A stretch of DNA of 64,000 nucleotides from Scytalidium lignicola. Its lineage: Eukaryota; Ascomycota; Leotiomycetes. Positions 12,597 to 25,171 of this stretch are shown in pieces (within the stretch, counting starts at the first letter, position 1; each line of letters begins with the position of its first letter). The notes under the pieces are model-generated. The model was not told the origin of the DNA. It worked only from the letters and a program-made list of their open reading frames with translations, and did no database searches. The position numbers and the translations under genes are program-made. The stretch lies in the NCBI GenBank assembly GCA_002812745.2, contig NCSJ02000087.1:62001-126000 (forward strand), read 5' to 3'.

Positions 12597-12603
12597 TATA
12601 AAG
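12597..12603 (+). promoter_or_regulatory. TATA-like box of the DUF3455 gene
   Basis: TATAAAG lies 180 bp before the start codon at 12783 and is followed by a long pyrimidine-rich leader (runs of CTCT and TTTC to about 12765), a layout common for well-expressed fungal genes. Position and motif are seen; use as a promoter is inferred. Confidence 0.4.
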
Positions 12604-12782
12604 ATGAACCGTCCCGTCGTCTTCTGGACTCATCATCCACTCAACACAAACGCATTGAAGATCTTCCTAGTTTCCTTTACGTCTCTTTAGTCTTTCTGGT
12701 TTTTGGAATTCTCATCTTTTCCTATTTCTCTTTTTCTATCGACTCTCAGCCTCTCTCTCAAGACTATCTAATTCCACCAATC

Positions 12783-13559
12783 ATGCATTCCATCAGCAAC
12801 CTGATTCCTCTTATTGGCTTGGGCCTTACCACTCTCCTTCAGCTGTCATCAGCAGCTCCAGTTGACGCTGCTGTTGAAGCTAGAGGTTTTGGTAGAGGTT
12901 TTGGATGCGCTCCTTCTCATCCAACCAAGACATCGACCCCTACCCTTCCAGTTAATGGAGGTTTGTACTCCTCAACCATTTTCTATATAATTCACCAAAG
13001 CTAACATTGTAACCTAAAAGGTCCAACTGAACTTCCGGCCCCCCAGACACCATTCAAGTTTGTTGGCATTGGCCGTGGTGTTCAGAATTACACTTGCTCC
13101 GATGTTGGTGCTACTCCGGTTTCCATTGGCGCAGTAGCAACTCTCTTCGATGGCACCCATCTCGCCGAGACCGTTGAAGAAGAACTCTTCGCCATCCCAG
13201 AGCTGGCAGTCTTTTTGCCTATCCCAGAAAAAGCCTTCAGGATCCCAATGAGTCCCCTAATTGGTATTCTCGGCAACCACTACTTCGACTCCGCTGGAAC
13301 CCCAATCTTCAATCTCACCAGTGTCGACGATGTTCTCTTCGGCAAGAAATTGGCTGATATTCCTGCTCCTCCAGACGCTAACAAGGGCGTTAAAGGTCTC
13401 GGTGCCGTTGACTGGTTGACTCTCTCCGATAAGGGAGGCTCCAAGGGTGTTTCCACCGTCTACCGTGTTACCACTGCAGGTGGATCTCCACCAAAGAAGT
13501 GTGCGTCGAAGGATCTGATCGTTGAGCAATACTCTGCACTCTACTTCTTCTACGAGTAA
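12783..13559 (+). CDS. secreted DUF3455 family protein
   Basis: Two exons, 12783-12960 and 13021-13559, with a 60-nt intron (GTTTGT...AAAAG) containing a CTAAC branch site, give 238 residues. The N-terminus MHSISNLIPLIGLGLTTLLQ is a clear signal peptide with likely cleavage near SSA-AP. The mature part matches my knowledge of DUF3455, small secreted fungal and bacterial proteins: GVQNYTC, GAVATLFDGTH, LGNHYFDSAGTP, GKKLADIPAPPDA, GAVDWL, VYRVTTAGGSPPKKC and a C-terminal aromatic YSALYFFYE. No enzymatic activity is established for the family as far as I know. A pyrimidine-rich leader upstream suggests strong expression. No membrane segment follows the signal peptide. Confidence 0.9.
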
Positions 13560-14308
13560 ATATGGAACGATCGACATGCATATATGATGGGGGAATGATA
13601 GAATGATAGAATGGCTAAATAATTGCATCATTTTTTTTATATAAAATAGGTGTGGTGGCAACTTGTTAATGTTTTATGGTATCAAAATAGGGTTTGGAAA
13701 TGTATATATAATTTATGTCGTCACTTTCTGCATTACATATTACATCTTTAGAATATAAATTATGCTTCATTGCACTTGCACTTGCACTTGCTTCTCTTCC
13801 TGTGTTTTCTTAGACCTACATCCAAGCTAATTAAATTAGGTTTAGATTTTGGAAACAACTGTATGATTTGCACTAGTCTACTAAGCTCACTCAAAGTCAG
13901 GTGAGTGGTGTAAAAAGGACTACGGCGCTACGATTGATGCACAAGTGTTTAAATACAGAATAGGGTAGTATTCAACATATGGATCAACAACTTTCTTATG
14001 GAAGACCCGTAATAATAAAATGACGCTGACGCAATCGGAGATACTACTGTCGTATTCAACAGGCACGAATGGTAATCTATCGCTGGTAAAGATTCATCCT
14101 AGGTACAAAAATATCATCAAGATCGTGAACATGTTTTTCTGGCCGATAAAAGATATCCTCCTCCTTCCCCGCTCCCTACTTAGTTCCATAACACTGTCAA
14201 TCGTTAGACTACATTACAAAGTAGCCAAGTTCGTCCTCCCTACCCAATTCAAGTTGGAAGGCAAACCCCCCGCTAAACAAATACTCCAAAATCATATAGT
14301 CTTCAAGT
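13560..14308. other. intergenic region between convergent DUF3455 and MAP kinase genes
   Basis: About 750 bp forming the shared 3' flank of two convergent genes. It holds a short TTGCAC repeat (13770-13791) and a 100-codon plus-strand frame from 14020 with no family motif, which I do not call. No terminal repeats are seen. Confidence 0.5.
13770..13791. repeat. TTGCAC hexamer repeat
   Basis: Three full tandem copies of TTGCAC plus a partial fourth lie in the 3' intergenic region. Small simple repeat, no further role visible. Confidence 0.7.
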
Positions 14309-15774
<1,466 letters not shown>

Positions 15775-17110
15775 GGTGTCTTGAGCAGCTAGCTTGATGC
15801 TTTCGGGGTAGGATATTGATCTGGAGAACTGAGCAGCGAGCTTTTCGGACAATATATAATAGATAGCGGCAAGGCGTTAAATGTTGGGTGAATGGCGATT
15901 GGGGGATGAGATATCTCGTAGCCGCGCGACAAAGCAAGTGAATATATCGACACGATGCGGAATGAAGGCACAGTACTGAGACCAGGGACCGACAATCCTT
16001 TCAGATCATAGGCTGGAGCAGTTAGAGACAAAGAAGGCTATATATTCGCGCAGGATAAAGAAGATGACAGAGCGAGTGTTGAGCTGATGGTGATGGTGCT
16101 CCTAATGATTGAAAACAGCGGATTTTACTAGCAAAAACCGATGTCAGCCCTCAAGACGTGAGCAGAAGGTTCGCAGCTGCCTCAGCTTGGATGAGGGGTT
16201 GGCTTTACGAATCCATACGTGGGGCTCGGGGTCGCCTTTTTGTGTGGCCAATCACTTACTCCTGACCCCTGGGACCCTTTAAGGCTGAGCCCAGCTCGAG
16301 TGTCAAAACTTTGACAACGTAAGTCTTTTGCTGTATTGGTGCGGCATAGTTAAAAAGGGAATTTAACTTGTCGAATTCCTCGAGCCTTTGGACAATGCAT
16401 TATCTTTGACGCCGCTGGCCTGTCCAATTTGATTGGTATAGGCGCTGTGAGCGCTTCGTGACGATGCCATCACACGAGCTGGCGCATAAAGGGGCTTATT
16501 TGACCAACGACCATCAAGATCACACTCTGTCGCGCGTTTGACGGGTCTCTTCTTGGTCGCCTTAGTGTGGATTGGTTTTAAGCTATTGGGATTGGAAAAG
16601 TTCTCGAAGCTAACAGGGAGCTGCTATTGAGGAGGTCGCGCTTCGCTTTGATACGTGGCTCTTGCCGGCGTATATCTTCAACATATGTAGGTGTCTTCTT
16701 TTACAGATTATCAACATCATTGGTTCTTGTTACCTGCGGCCATTTCTCTTTTTGTTTTGTCATGAAATTGGGTTGGTGAAGCAACACCAGTTACCTGTGC
16801 GGCGTAAACAGTGCCACCAACTTGGTAACTGTAGAGCTGTCTTTGATTAGTATGTTGGTGGCCCCCTTTCCAATTATTGCATCGTGTAACTCCTCTTCTG
16901 CAAGAATATCACATTGTGAGCATCCTGGATCGAAAATTTGGGTGGAAGACTTCAGACAATTAAATCAAGAAATGAATTTCTTTTAGCTACTATGAACGTT
17001 TCCGTTACTGTCTGGAAGATACGTTAGGAGAATATCTCAAATGACAATTGTGCTGGGCAGTATTCCCAGTGGTTGTAGACTCAAATTTAAAACGTAACCC
17101 TGTTAGAAGT
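15775..17110. other. upstream region of the MAP kinase gene
   Basis: About 1.3 kb holding the MAP kinase promoter and 5' leader next to the 3' end of the UstYa-like gene. Short frames within about 250 bp of the kinase ATG extend it in frame or antisense but lack support. No RNA gene or repeat is visible. Confidence 0.45.
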
Positions 17111-18122
17111 CTAGAATATCCCTTCTTTATCTCCAAACCTATTCTCAATCAAGAAATCTCGAATAATATTCCAGTCCCGACATTGATGCTTTGAACCCGC
17201 TCCAGAAAAGCCACCAGTTGCACGTCCGGTTCCATCTGGCACATTGGCATAGTCCAATGTAGTATCCCCTGCGCAGAGGATACTTTGCCTTACTAGAACC
17301 GACATCTCTTTAGCATAGGCTAGGGATAAGAAGACAAGATTATAATTGGATGGATGCTTACTATAATCAAGACAATGGTATTCATGGCCACCGCCAGCAA
17401 ATCGCGATTTATCCCCTCTAGAATACTTCACAATGACATCTCTTAAACCCCCTGTGGCATATGTTAAATATGCTTAACACCTTGTAGTTACAACAAAATA
17501 TCTTACTAAACAATGAAGCTGGTGTGTCATCGATGTAGAGTATATCTCTGTGTTCTCAGGATCACCAAGCAGAGGCTTGCTTTCTGGCACATCATACTGC
17601 CTGGGGTTTGGAACGCGGACAAATCCAGCTCCAACTTATGTCAACATATTAGCATATTTATACATAAGGAAGCTACATAGTCGAGTCTTTACTTGGCATC
17701 ATCTGCTTCCATAGCTGATCGCCAAGGATTCCATCATCTTCATACTTCGTGGGGAATTCAAATGCAACTTCTACTATCGGTACTGCACCACATAGTCAGT
17801 GTTATACGGCGCAAGGTAGATTCTTGTTCAGTCTACACTAACTCTCTGGAAAGAAAGCTTGTGGAGGCAAGAGGCTGTTGGTTTTAGAGCTTGAATTCGA
17901 GATTAGTGGCTTGAGTATGTAGATCATAATTATGTATGAAGGTGCAAGTAGCACTATAACAATAATTGAAATCCATATAAATTTGTTGCTTCTTTCCAGC
18001 CTCAATCTTTGGAATTGTAGCCAGGAAATACCCCTTTTTCTCTCATCCTTGTCCTCGGGAGCAATTGGCGCATACATAGCGCTGCCGTTCATTTTGGTCC
18101 AGAAAAGAGAAAAGCGAGGCAT
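17111..18122 (-). CDS. UstYa-like (DUF3328) membrane oxidase/cyclase family protein, apparent frameshift
   Basis: Five exons: 18122-17843, 17782-17693, 17634-17507, 17451-17362 and 17292-17111. The product would be about 256 residues: a basic cytosolic N-terminus, one membrane segment (about 48-70), then the DUF3328 domain with both signature motifs, HQLHC before the third intron and HCLDYIRQSILC across the fourth. In ustiloxin-type RiPP pathways such proteins catalyse oxidative peptide cyclisation; others act in secondary metabolism. The summed exons total 770 nt, one short of a multiple of three: exon 4, after the only usable acceptor, needs one extra base in a run of five C's (plus strand, 17448-17452) to read on into LRDVIVKYSRG. 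The lesion may be a sequencing error or a real inactivating mutation. The start could also be the ATG at 18092. No precursor-peptide gene is seen nearby. Confidence 0.72.
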
Positions 18123-18516
18123 GCTAGCTTTGAATATGTGGGTTTACACCATCACATAAAGAACACCTACTGCTATAATCCTGGCAGTATGAAAGATCAT
18201 CTGATAAATTATTTCGATGGTGGGCTATATTGATGTGCATAGGCTAATGACAAAGGCAGCTTTACGGCCGAAAGACTATTGATATATGACCCGAGCATGC
18301 AAGGGATCAGACTCAAGAGAACAAAGCCAGGCTTAATTTAGACGATTATTCTGATTGGTATCTCAAAGTTTCTAGGCAAATGCATAAAATGCATTTTAAA
18401 NTTTTTTTGGTACAGCTTAACCACCATAATTTCCAACTAGGACACAATAACGGCTTCGTATTGATATGGGATTATGAATGCTCTAAATTTATGTCGCATC
18501 TTCAACAAGCTAACCT
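18123..18516. other. intergenic region with one ambiguous base
   Basis: About 390 bp between the UstYa-like start and the GDSL esterase stop; both genes are on the minus strand, so this holds the UstYa-like promoter. Position 18401 is an N, placed between an A run and a T run, showing that the assembly is not fully resolved here. Confidence 0.6.
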
Positions 18517-20036
18517 TCAAACCTTTGTGCCGGATCGACCAATATGCGGCGGCTCAAAGAATATATCTAAGGGGAAAGCAGCAGCAATTGCATCATATCC
18601 TGCATCATTAGGATGCAGATAATCTCCCGAGTTATACAGAGGATTCAGTTGCGTGTGGTTCTTTGGGTCTCTAACAATCGCATCGAAGTCAATGACATCG
18701 TCAAATGTACCGCTATGCCGAATGAAGTCATTTACTCTTTGCCTCGTCTGTTCTCGAAGAGGATCCGAATATGGCTGGATAGCAGTGCTTGGAGCATTGA
18801 ATGGGGTTATCGTGGCTGCGAAGATTGGAATTCCAAATGTGTGGACTCGCTCAACAATCTGCTTGTATGCCTGGATCAATCGATCTCCAGTGAAGGTCTG
18901 GTTAGCCACTGTTGCGTCAGCGGTCCCAATGTCATTTACACCTTCAAATATCATGGCGTATTTGACACCGGATTGGGCTAGAACATCACGATCAATGCGA
19001 CCGAGGGCATTGGGTCCTAGTCCGTCATAGAGGATGCGGTTGCCACCTGCTGCTTGGTTGACAACGGCGATATTAGCAGTGCTTGCGTTCTTTTGCATCT
19101 TTGCGAGCACAAGATCTGGCCACCTAATATGACATTAGTTACCGTAGTGGGAGTCTTAAGCCGCCTGATAACGAACCTGTTGTTCGCATTGTTATCACTG
19201 CCTCGACCATCCGTGATACTGTCCCCAACAATAACAAATGCTGAATCTTGAGGTGGGACAAATGCCTCAACCGCACTCAAAAAGAACCTTCAAAAATTTC
19301 TGTTAGCTGCTGCGACGAGCTGCACTCAAATGGATTCATACCAATGAGCGGCATTTTGTGTAGAAGGATCAGTCATGTTGGCTGCAGTGGTATAATCACC
19401 GAAAGAATACCAAGTAGTTGTACGACTACCTGGATGAGAGGTGATGAAGTTGCTCGCCTGGCCTTCAGCAAGGTACATGGTGACTGAGATCATCTGAAGT
19501 GGCTTGATTGCGAAATTTAGAGGATCTGAGACGGCGAGAGCACCGTTAGGGATCACAAAGGATTCATTACCGCTGAAAGTCAACGTATGGATAGAATGGG
19601 GCTGAACCGCAGGGCTGCCAGCAACTCCGTCCTGAGGCTGAGCAACTGTGACTTTAGTAATGGGTAAATCATTGAGGCCAAATGCATTTGATATCCTAAG
19701 TCGAATCTTGCTCGCACCAATTGACATGTGGAGAGTCTGTCGAATGGTGGAATTGTGAAAGACGAGGTCGGTCTCATTCTATACAGGAGAGCAGGGTCAA
19801 TACTCGCACGCCAAAATCGATATAAAACCAAGCAGGGGTAGGGAACCAACGAAGGGAGGATTGGGTAGGTTTGCAAACTCAGTCAATTGGGGCATTGCCG
19901 TCCAGGTGTCAACCCAGTGCAAGTCAGGGTCAGAGTTGCGACTGTGGACAGTGCGGCGAGTTGGAGAGGCCATTGTTCCGTGGAACAGCGCCAGGAAGAG
20001 CACAAGCACGAGACGAGCAAAAGATGTAGCTGCCAT
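18517..20036 (-). CDS. secreted GDSL/SGNH-family esterase
   Basis: Four exons (20036-19851, 19778-19342, 19287-19177, 19123-18517) give 446 residues. The start MAATSFARLVLVLFLALFHG is a signal peptide. An N-terminal beta-rich domain (about 40-205, with RISNAFG and TTWYSFGDY) precedes the SGNH hydrolase domain. Block I is GDSITDGRGSDNN with catalytic Ser about 231; an asparagine block GVND is present; block V is DYLHPND with Asp about 412 and His about 415. This two-domain arrangement is known from fungal extracellular GDSL-like lipases/acylhydrolases. The substrate (cell-wall acetyl ester or lipid) cannot be read from sequence. Introns are 53-72 nt. The ATG at 20036 was preferred over one 36 nt upstream because it places the hydrophobic core at the N-terminus. 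It lies head-to-tail with the UstYa-like gene. Confidence 0.9.
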
Positions 20037-21238
20037 GGCTGAAGATACTTCTCCAGGCAACGCTGGTATCACAAGAGCAAGAGACCAATTGACAGGAGCA
20101 TCGAAGAAAGAGAGAATATATATAGAGCATACGAACCTGAGAGCTACGTTGACTCTCTCTGTTCTCTCTGCAGGTCCGGTGAATACTGGCTAAAGTATTT
20201 CTACACAAATCACATATCTGGTGCCATTCCCAAGCAGGCTGCTAGCTTCTGAGAGCTTGGCCCGAGGCGACTTCCCCGCGTTCATCGCATATGAACAAGG
20301 AGACACACCCAAGACATTGCAAAATTGTGCAGGAGCCTCAGCTTGGTCGGACTGGTCAAGCTTTTCTCCTTGCCCCACCATGTCTTCCCCAGCCACAGTC
20401 ATCAACTCAGATAGACCGTCCTGGTTAATCGATGCCCCTTTCGCCATCATGCTCTCTCCATTTTGTGGAATGTTCTGAGGAGCAGTCTATTGACGGGATT
20501 GCCTTGAGCCTAGACGTCTTTAGATACGATCATCGCCGGTCGGATGGAGAGAAAAGTACTGTAATTAGGAAGACAAGGGTGCAGATAATTTAGCCTGAGC
20601 CACTGGTAATGTTCAGTCGAGCATACGGTCCCGAGAGTCCTAAACTCCGGGGAGAGGGGATCTCCCGCTCCGCTGCTTCAACACGTGATCGCTAGCTCTC
20701 AGCTCGAGGTGGCTTTAATCCACCCCCGCCGCTTCTCCACACTTCACTTGACCAGTATTTGCCGGTGGTGCTCTTCATGCACCTGTTAGTACCGGAATCT
20801 CGACACCTCCCAAGCGTCTCAGCTTCAGCTATGCTCTTCATGCATGCTCTTCATGCAAAATCCAGTCATTACATTACGTCTTTGGACCGCGTTGTATGGT
20901 TACGTATCTGCATCGTCACTTGGAGCTACAAAGCTTCATAATTCGCAGTAGCTCCAATAGTTCTCTAGCCTGTCGGCAAAACTCATCGCTCAATAGCGCA
21001 CCGGCTGAATGGAAGAATAAGTATTGCCAAATTTCTTCAAATTTTCCTGGAATTGGCTTGCAGGACCTATCCCTAAACGGAGAAAGCTTAGTGCTTTAAT
21101 TATGATTATGAAGCTGCTTTGTTCTCTTATTATCAGCTGGTTCCCCTGCAGGAACATGCTGTTGTTGGTAGGTCGCTCTCCAAATTCATACCTAGCTGTA
21201 TTGCACGTCGGAATCACTTTTGTCAATTTCTACAAAGC
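20037..21238. other. divergent promoter region between GDSL esterase and carboxylesterase
   Basis: About 1.2 kb between two divergent secreted-enzyme genes. It contains a TATA-like run about 80 bp upstream of the GDSL gene (listed separately) and repeated CTTCATGC words at 20774-20860. Short overlapping frames at 20190-20480 lack motifs. A shared control region is possible but unproven. Confidence 0.5.
20115..20125 (-). promoter_or_regulatory. TATA-like run upstream of the GDSL esterase gene
   Basis: On the minus strand this reads CTATATATATT about 80 bp before the ATG at 20036, a plausible core-promoter position. Motif seen, function inferred. Confidence 0.35.
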
Positions 21239-23379
21239 ATGGGAATGTTGCTTAAGACAACTCTTGTTTCTGTTTCCTTGGCCTTGCGTGCCCTTGCGGG
21301 CCTAGCTAGCAGTACAATTGCCACGAATGACCAGTTTTCTATGACATACCTCTTCCAAAACAACCTCAACTTCACGGATGACTACAATCATGTCGGAGCC
21401 ATTCTTCTGAGTGCGATGCGTCCTGCAGATGCTGGCCAAGCATGTGTGAGCCTGAACGAGGCTCTTATCCCAGCATCGACTTTACAACAGCATGCTGAGG
21501 ACTTTTATTACCAGCTAGCATATAACACTTATGTCGGCCGTGCTGATGCCAATCAGCAGTATTGGATCGCTGGTGGCCAGGTTGTTTCCGTTGGGCCTGT
21601 CGTTGGTGACCTTATTTTCTCCTCTCCTAAAAGTGCAAACGCCAAACTTCCTGTATTGTGCACACAATCAGACATGCAAAATGACCCTTCGGCTGTTGCT
21701 ACCAGCACCAATGGGATCACGGTAGTTTCAGGACCAAATACCTATGTTGGCTTCCGAAATCAGAAGTCCTTCCGCTTCCAAGGGATTCCTTTCGCGGACC
21801 CCCCTACCCGATTTAAGTTCTCAACTATGTACTCAGGCAGGGGAGAAACAATCAAGGCCACTGAATATGGTCCTGATTGTGCACAACCAAATGAGGGTAG
21901 CGAAAACTGCCTCTTCCTTAATATCCAAACCCCATTTCTTCCCAGGCAAAGACGGAGAAATGACCTGCGTCCTGTTATGTTCTGGATCTATGGAGGCGGC
22001 TTTACTGGTGGATCTGGAGCATCTTCTGGGAGTGATGGAGGACAATTGGCTTCTCGTGAGGACATTGTGGTTGTCTCAATCAACTACCGTCTGTCCACTC
22101 TTGGATTCTTGGCAATTCCTGGTACTCGTATCAGAGGGAACTTTGGTATATCTGATCAAGTTACTGCGCTTCAGGTGAGTAACTAGACCGTTTTGATAAT
22201 GGGTAGGAATCACACTGACTTGCGCAGTGGGTAATCGATCACATAGCCGAATTCGGCGGCGATCCGCACCAGATCACAATCATTGGCGAGTCCGCCGGGG
22301 CTGGATCCGTGCGAACACTCCTTGGCTCTCCTAAAGCTCTTCACAAATTCCAAGGAGCCATATCTATGTCAAATCTTGGGGGCGGTGTTGATCTTGGATT
22401 GAGTGGCAACTATGCCACGACCTACAGCTCTTACCTCACTGTTGAGGAGTCTTATCAGATAGCTGGACAAGCTATTTTCCAGGATGCGGGGTGCACAAAC
22501 GCTACCCTCGATCTCCAGATCCAATGTTTAGAATCACAACCTGCCCTAAAAATCGTCAATCTCCCCACGGTTGCCCGTTATGTGGTTCAGGATGGCACAT
22601 ATGTGAACACGGAAAACCTTGATGTGGCTAACAAGAATGGTAGTGCGGCATATGTTCCCGTCATTTTTGGCAATGTGAAGAACGACGGTGCTTCATTTTC
22701 AACATATCCAACGACTCCAGTGACTACCGAAGTGGAAGGCATAATGGCGTCCCTTGGAATCTCTGAGGCTTATGCTAATGACATTATCAACTCTGGACTG
22801 TTTCCATACTATGATACTGGAAATGTGACACTAGACTCATTCAATGTCTCTCAGAGAGTTGCAACTGATAATCAATTCTTATGCATTGATGAGGCAACAA
22901 TGTATGCTGGTTTCAAATCTGGCGCATTTCCGTCAACATACTATTACCAGATGCAACGGTCCTCTAACGGGTACGACCCCAATGGACTAGGAGGACCGCC
23001 AGTTGAGCCTGGATACCCATATGGTAACCCAAATCTTCCATACTTCAAACTTCACGGCGCAGACATGCCATGGGTTTTTGGAAATCTCTCCCCACTTCGT
23101 GATGTTAATGATTTATACTCCACGCAGCTAACTTCCGGCTACTTTGCCGAATTTGTGAAAAGCGGGCAACCAAACCCTTCAGAAAGCTATCTTAAAGTTC
23201 GAGGTTATCATACCGCTCTTGCGGCGGTTCAGGAAACCGGACCTTGGCCTGCTGTCAATAGTGATAAAGGACCTATGAAACTTCTCGACTACCCATCTTA
23301 CACTGACAATTTTCAAGATATGCCACAGTGTTTGTTCTTAAATTATTCTATCTCCTATTATTTAGATGGTGGTCTGTAA
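21239..23379 (+). CDS. secreted type-B carboxylesterase/lipase family protein with long N-terminal extension
   Basis: Two exons, 21239-22174 and 22228-23379, with a 53-nt intron (GTGAGT...GCAG), encode 695 residues. The N-terminus MGMLLKTTLVSVSLALRALA is a signal peptide. Carboxylesterase type-B landmarks: FRFQGIPFADPP, SENCLFLNI, oxyanion hole WIYGGGF, nucleophile GESAG (Ser about 334), and HGADMPWVFG (His about 588). The acid position, usually Glu in a DEG motif, reads NDG (Asp about 465). About 160 residues precede the conserved hydrolase core, longer than in typical fungal lipases, and have no family motif I know. Several N-glycosylation sequons fit secretion. The start at 21239 was chosen since the in-frame sequence upstream is not a signal peptide; M3 is an alternative. 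It diverges from the GDSL esterase. Confidence 0.92.
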
Positions 23380-23557
23380 TAGGATTGAAAATCCCAACAT
23401 TTAATGTTAGTAGTTAATGAATAAAAAATGGCCGATCCTTTTGCTTCCCTGTTTCTGAACGAGCGAAGCCTTAATTGTACTGTACATATGATATCAGTCT
23501 ATTCATTCTATAATAATACATAATTTCCGCCCCTAATAGTACATAGATAGGTTCGAC

Positions 23558-24888
23558 TTATTTCGCGCCCGTTTCTGCTTCCTCTTCGGCTATCAGTGCC
23601 TCAATTTCTCTCTCTCCAAACCACCCTTTCACACTTTCAATGATCTTCTCCAATTCGTCCCCCCCCTCCATAACATCATCGAGGTTGTGAACACTCACTC
23701 CACTCCTATGATCTGTAACTCTCTGCTGTCCCCAGTTATATGTTCGAACTTTATCACCCCTACCCATCTTCGCCACACCAACCACACTTCTTCTTAGGTT
23801 CATCCTCTCCTCCTCTCGGGCCTCCCTCCTAGCCTGTGCTAATCTTGATCTAAGTACCTGCCATGCTTTCTCCCTATTCTTATGTTGAGATCTAGAATCC
23901 TGCATGCTGACTACCGTGTTAGTCGGAATATGAGTCAATCGTATAGCTGAATCCGTAGTGTTGACGTGTTGTCCACCAGCTCCCCTAGCTCTCATAACAT
24001 CTGTCCGGACATCCAAAGGGTTGACGTAATAGTCACTATTGGGATCGTTGAAGTCGGCCTCCCATATTTCCTGGCCTTCACCCCCTGAGTTCGGGAAACT
24101 AGGTAATACTAACACACTGACGGCACTCGTATGCGTCCGGCCTTTACTCTCAGTTGCAGGTACACGCTGTACTCGATGTACACCAGCTTCGCTTCGAAGT
24201 TCCCCGTATGCTCCAGGGCTCTCAACTTCCAAGATTGCCTCTGAAAGTGGCGCTTCTCCGTTCGCATCAGTATCACCGTCTGCGGTCTCATATTTCAGTA
24301 TTGACGTGCGCATTTTCTTCCGAGCACAATATGCCTTGTACATGCGAAGAAGATCTCCAGCAAAAAGGGCTGCTTCGCCTCCTCCAGCTCCGGGTCGTAT
24401 TTCAATTAAACAAGGAAGCTCAGCAAAGGGATGCTTTGGTGTAAGAGCAGTAGCTAGGGCCTGAGACACAGTATCCAATTGAGTAGCAGTGTATTCAAGG
24501 TCCTCAACGGCAAGTTGACGGAGTTCCTCATCAGTGCTGGGGTCCTTAAGAAGTGCATTGAGTTCTGCCAGAGAATTCTTCGTGCTCTCCCATTCCTTCA
24601 AAGCTGCTGTCAAGCCTTGTAATTCACCAATTCGTTTCGCAATCTTTGCATCGAAACTTTCTGATGTTTGTTTAACTAATCTATCGTGTTCAGATGCCAA
24701 TTTTTGCGCTCTTACGAGCAGGATTGGTGAAAAGGAGCCATGACCTGCAATTAGCTGTTAGATTTTACCCGTGAGACACTAAAAGTAAGGGAGAACGGAC
24801 CGGTGCTTGCAAACCTTAGCTGTCGCAGTCTACCGGTATTTAATAGTGCTCTTAAACATCTTCTCTGAGTCCAGGAAGCGCCGAACAT
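23558..24888 (-). CDS. MRF1: mitochondrial class I peptide chain release factor (mtRF1, MRF1)
   Basis: Two exons, 24888-24801 and 24744-23558, give 424 residues. The first exon encodes an Arg/Leu-rich, acid-free start (MFGASWTQRRCLRALL) typical of a mitochondrial targeting presequence. The second carries the release-factor core: EIRPGAGGGEAALFAGDLLRMY, GVHRVQRVPATESKGRTHTS, the GGQ motif (about 286-288) that triggers peptidyl-tRNA hydrolysis, then a Lys/Arg-rich helix and TYNWGQQRVTDHRSG. It terminates translation on the mitochondrial ribosome at UAA/UAG. The 56-nt intron has a non-consensus donor GTCCGT, but only this junction joins the presequence in frame. The gene diverges from the gamma-glutamyltranspeptidase-like gene across about 280 bp. 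Confidence 0.95.
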
Positions 24889-25171
24889 ATTCAGGTTGCG
24901 TTCGAACCATATTCTTTTCTAATGCTTCACGACTTCCACGAGGCTGAGCAGAGTGATTGGATACTTCCGACCGCCTTCCTATTGCGGGAACGGCAAATGG
25001 GGGGCTTCAATAGTTCATTGGAGGGGGTGACTATCTGCCGAGTTCCGCCTTGCAAGAGTGGGAAGGAGTTCAGTACATCTAAGACCGTTTCATTTTCGTA
25101 ATTGTATTAATTTTTTTAATTGTAGATATCTTGGACAATTCCTGTCAGAACCCACCTAATCATCCCCAAAA

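Larger units (their letters stand above)
9762..12782. other. 3-kb intergenic region between TOM70 and the DUF3455 gene
   Basis: No convincing gene. It contains a small inverted-repeat element at 10528-10662 (listed separately), short TACAG direct repeats at 11666-11680 and 12433-12444, and numerous overlapping open frames around 11700-12510 on both strands that lack family motifs. The last 200 bp look like the promoter and pyrimidine-rich leader of the downstream gene. Confidence 0.5.

Noticed and set aside
20190..20478. paired plus/minus frames of 85-86 codons upstream of the GDSL gene
   Set aside because: Neither strand shows a domain and the region is better explained as promoter.
24039..24464. 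141-codon plus-strand frame
   Set aside because: Antisense shadow of the MRF1 exon with no motif.
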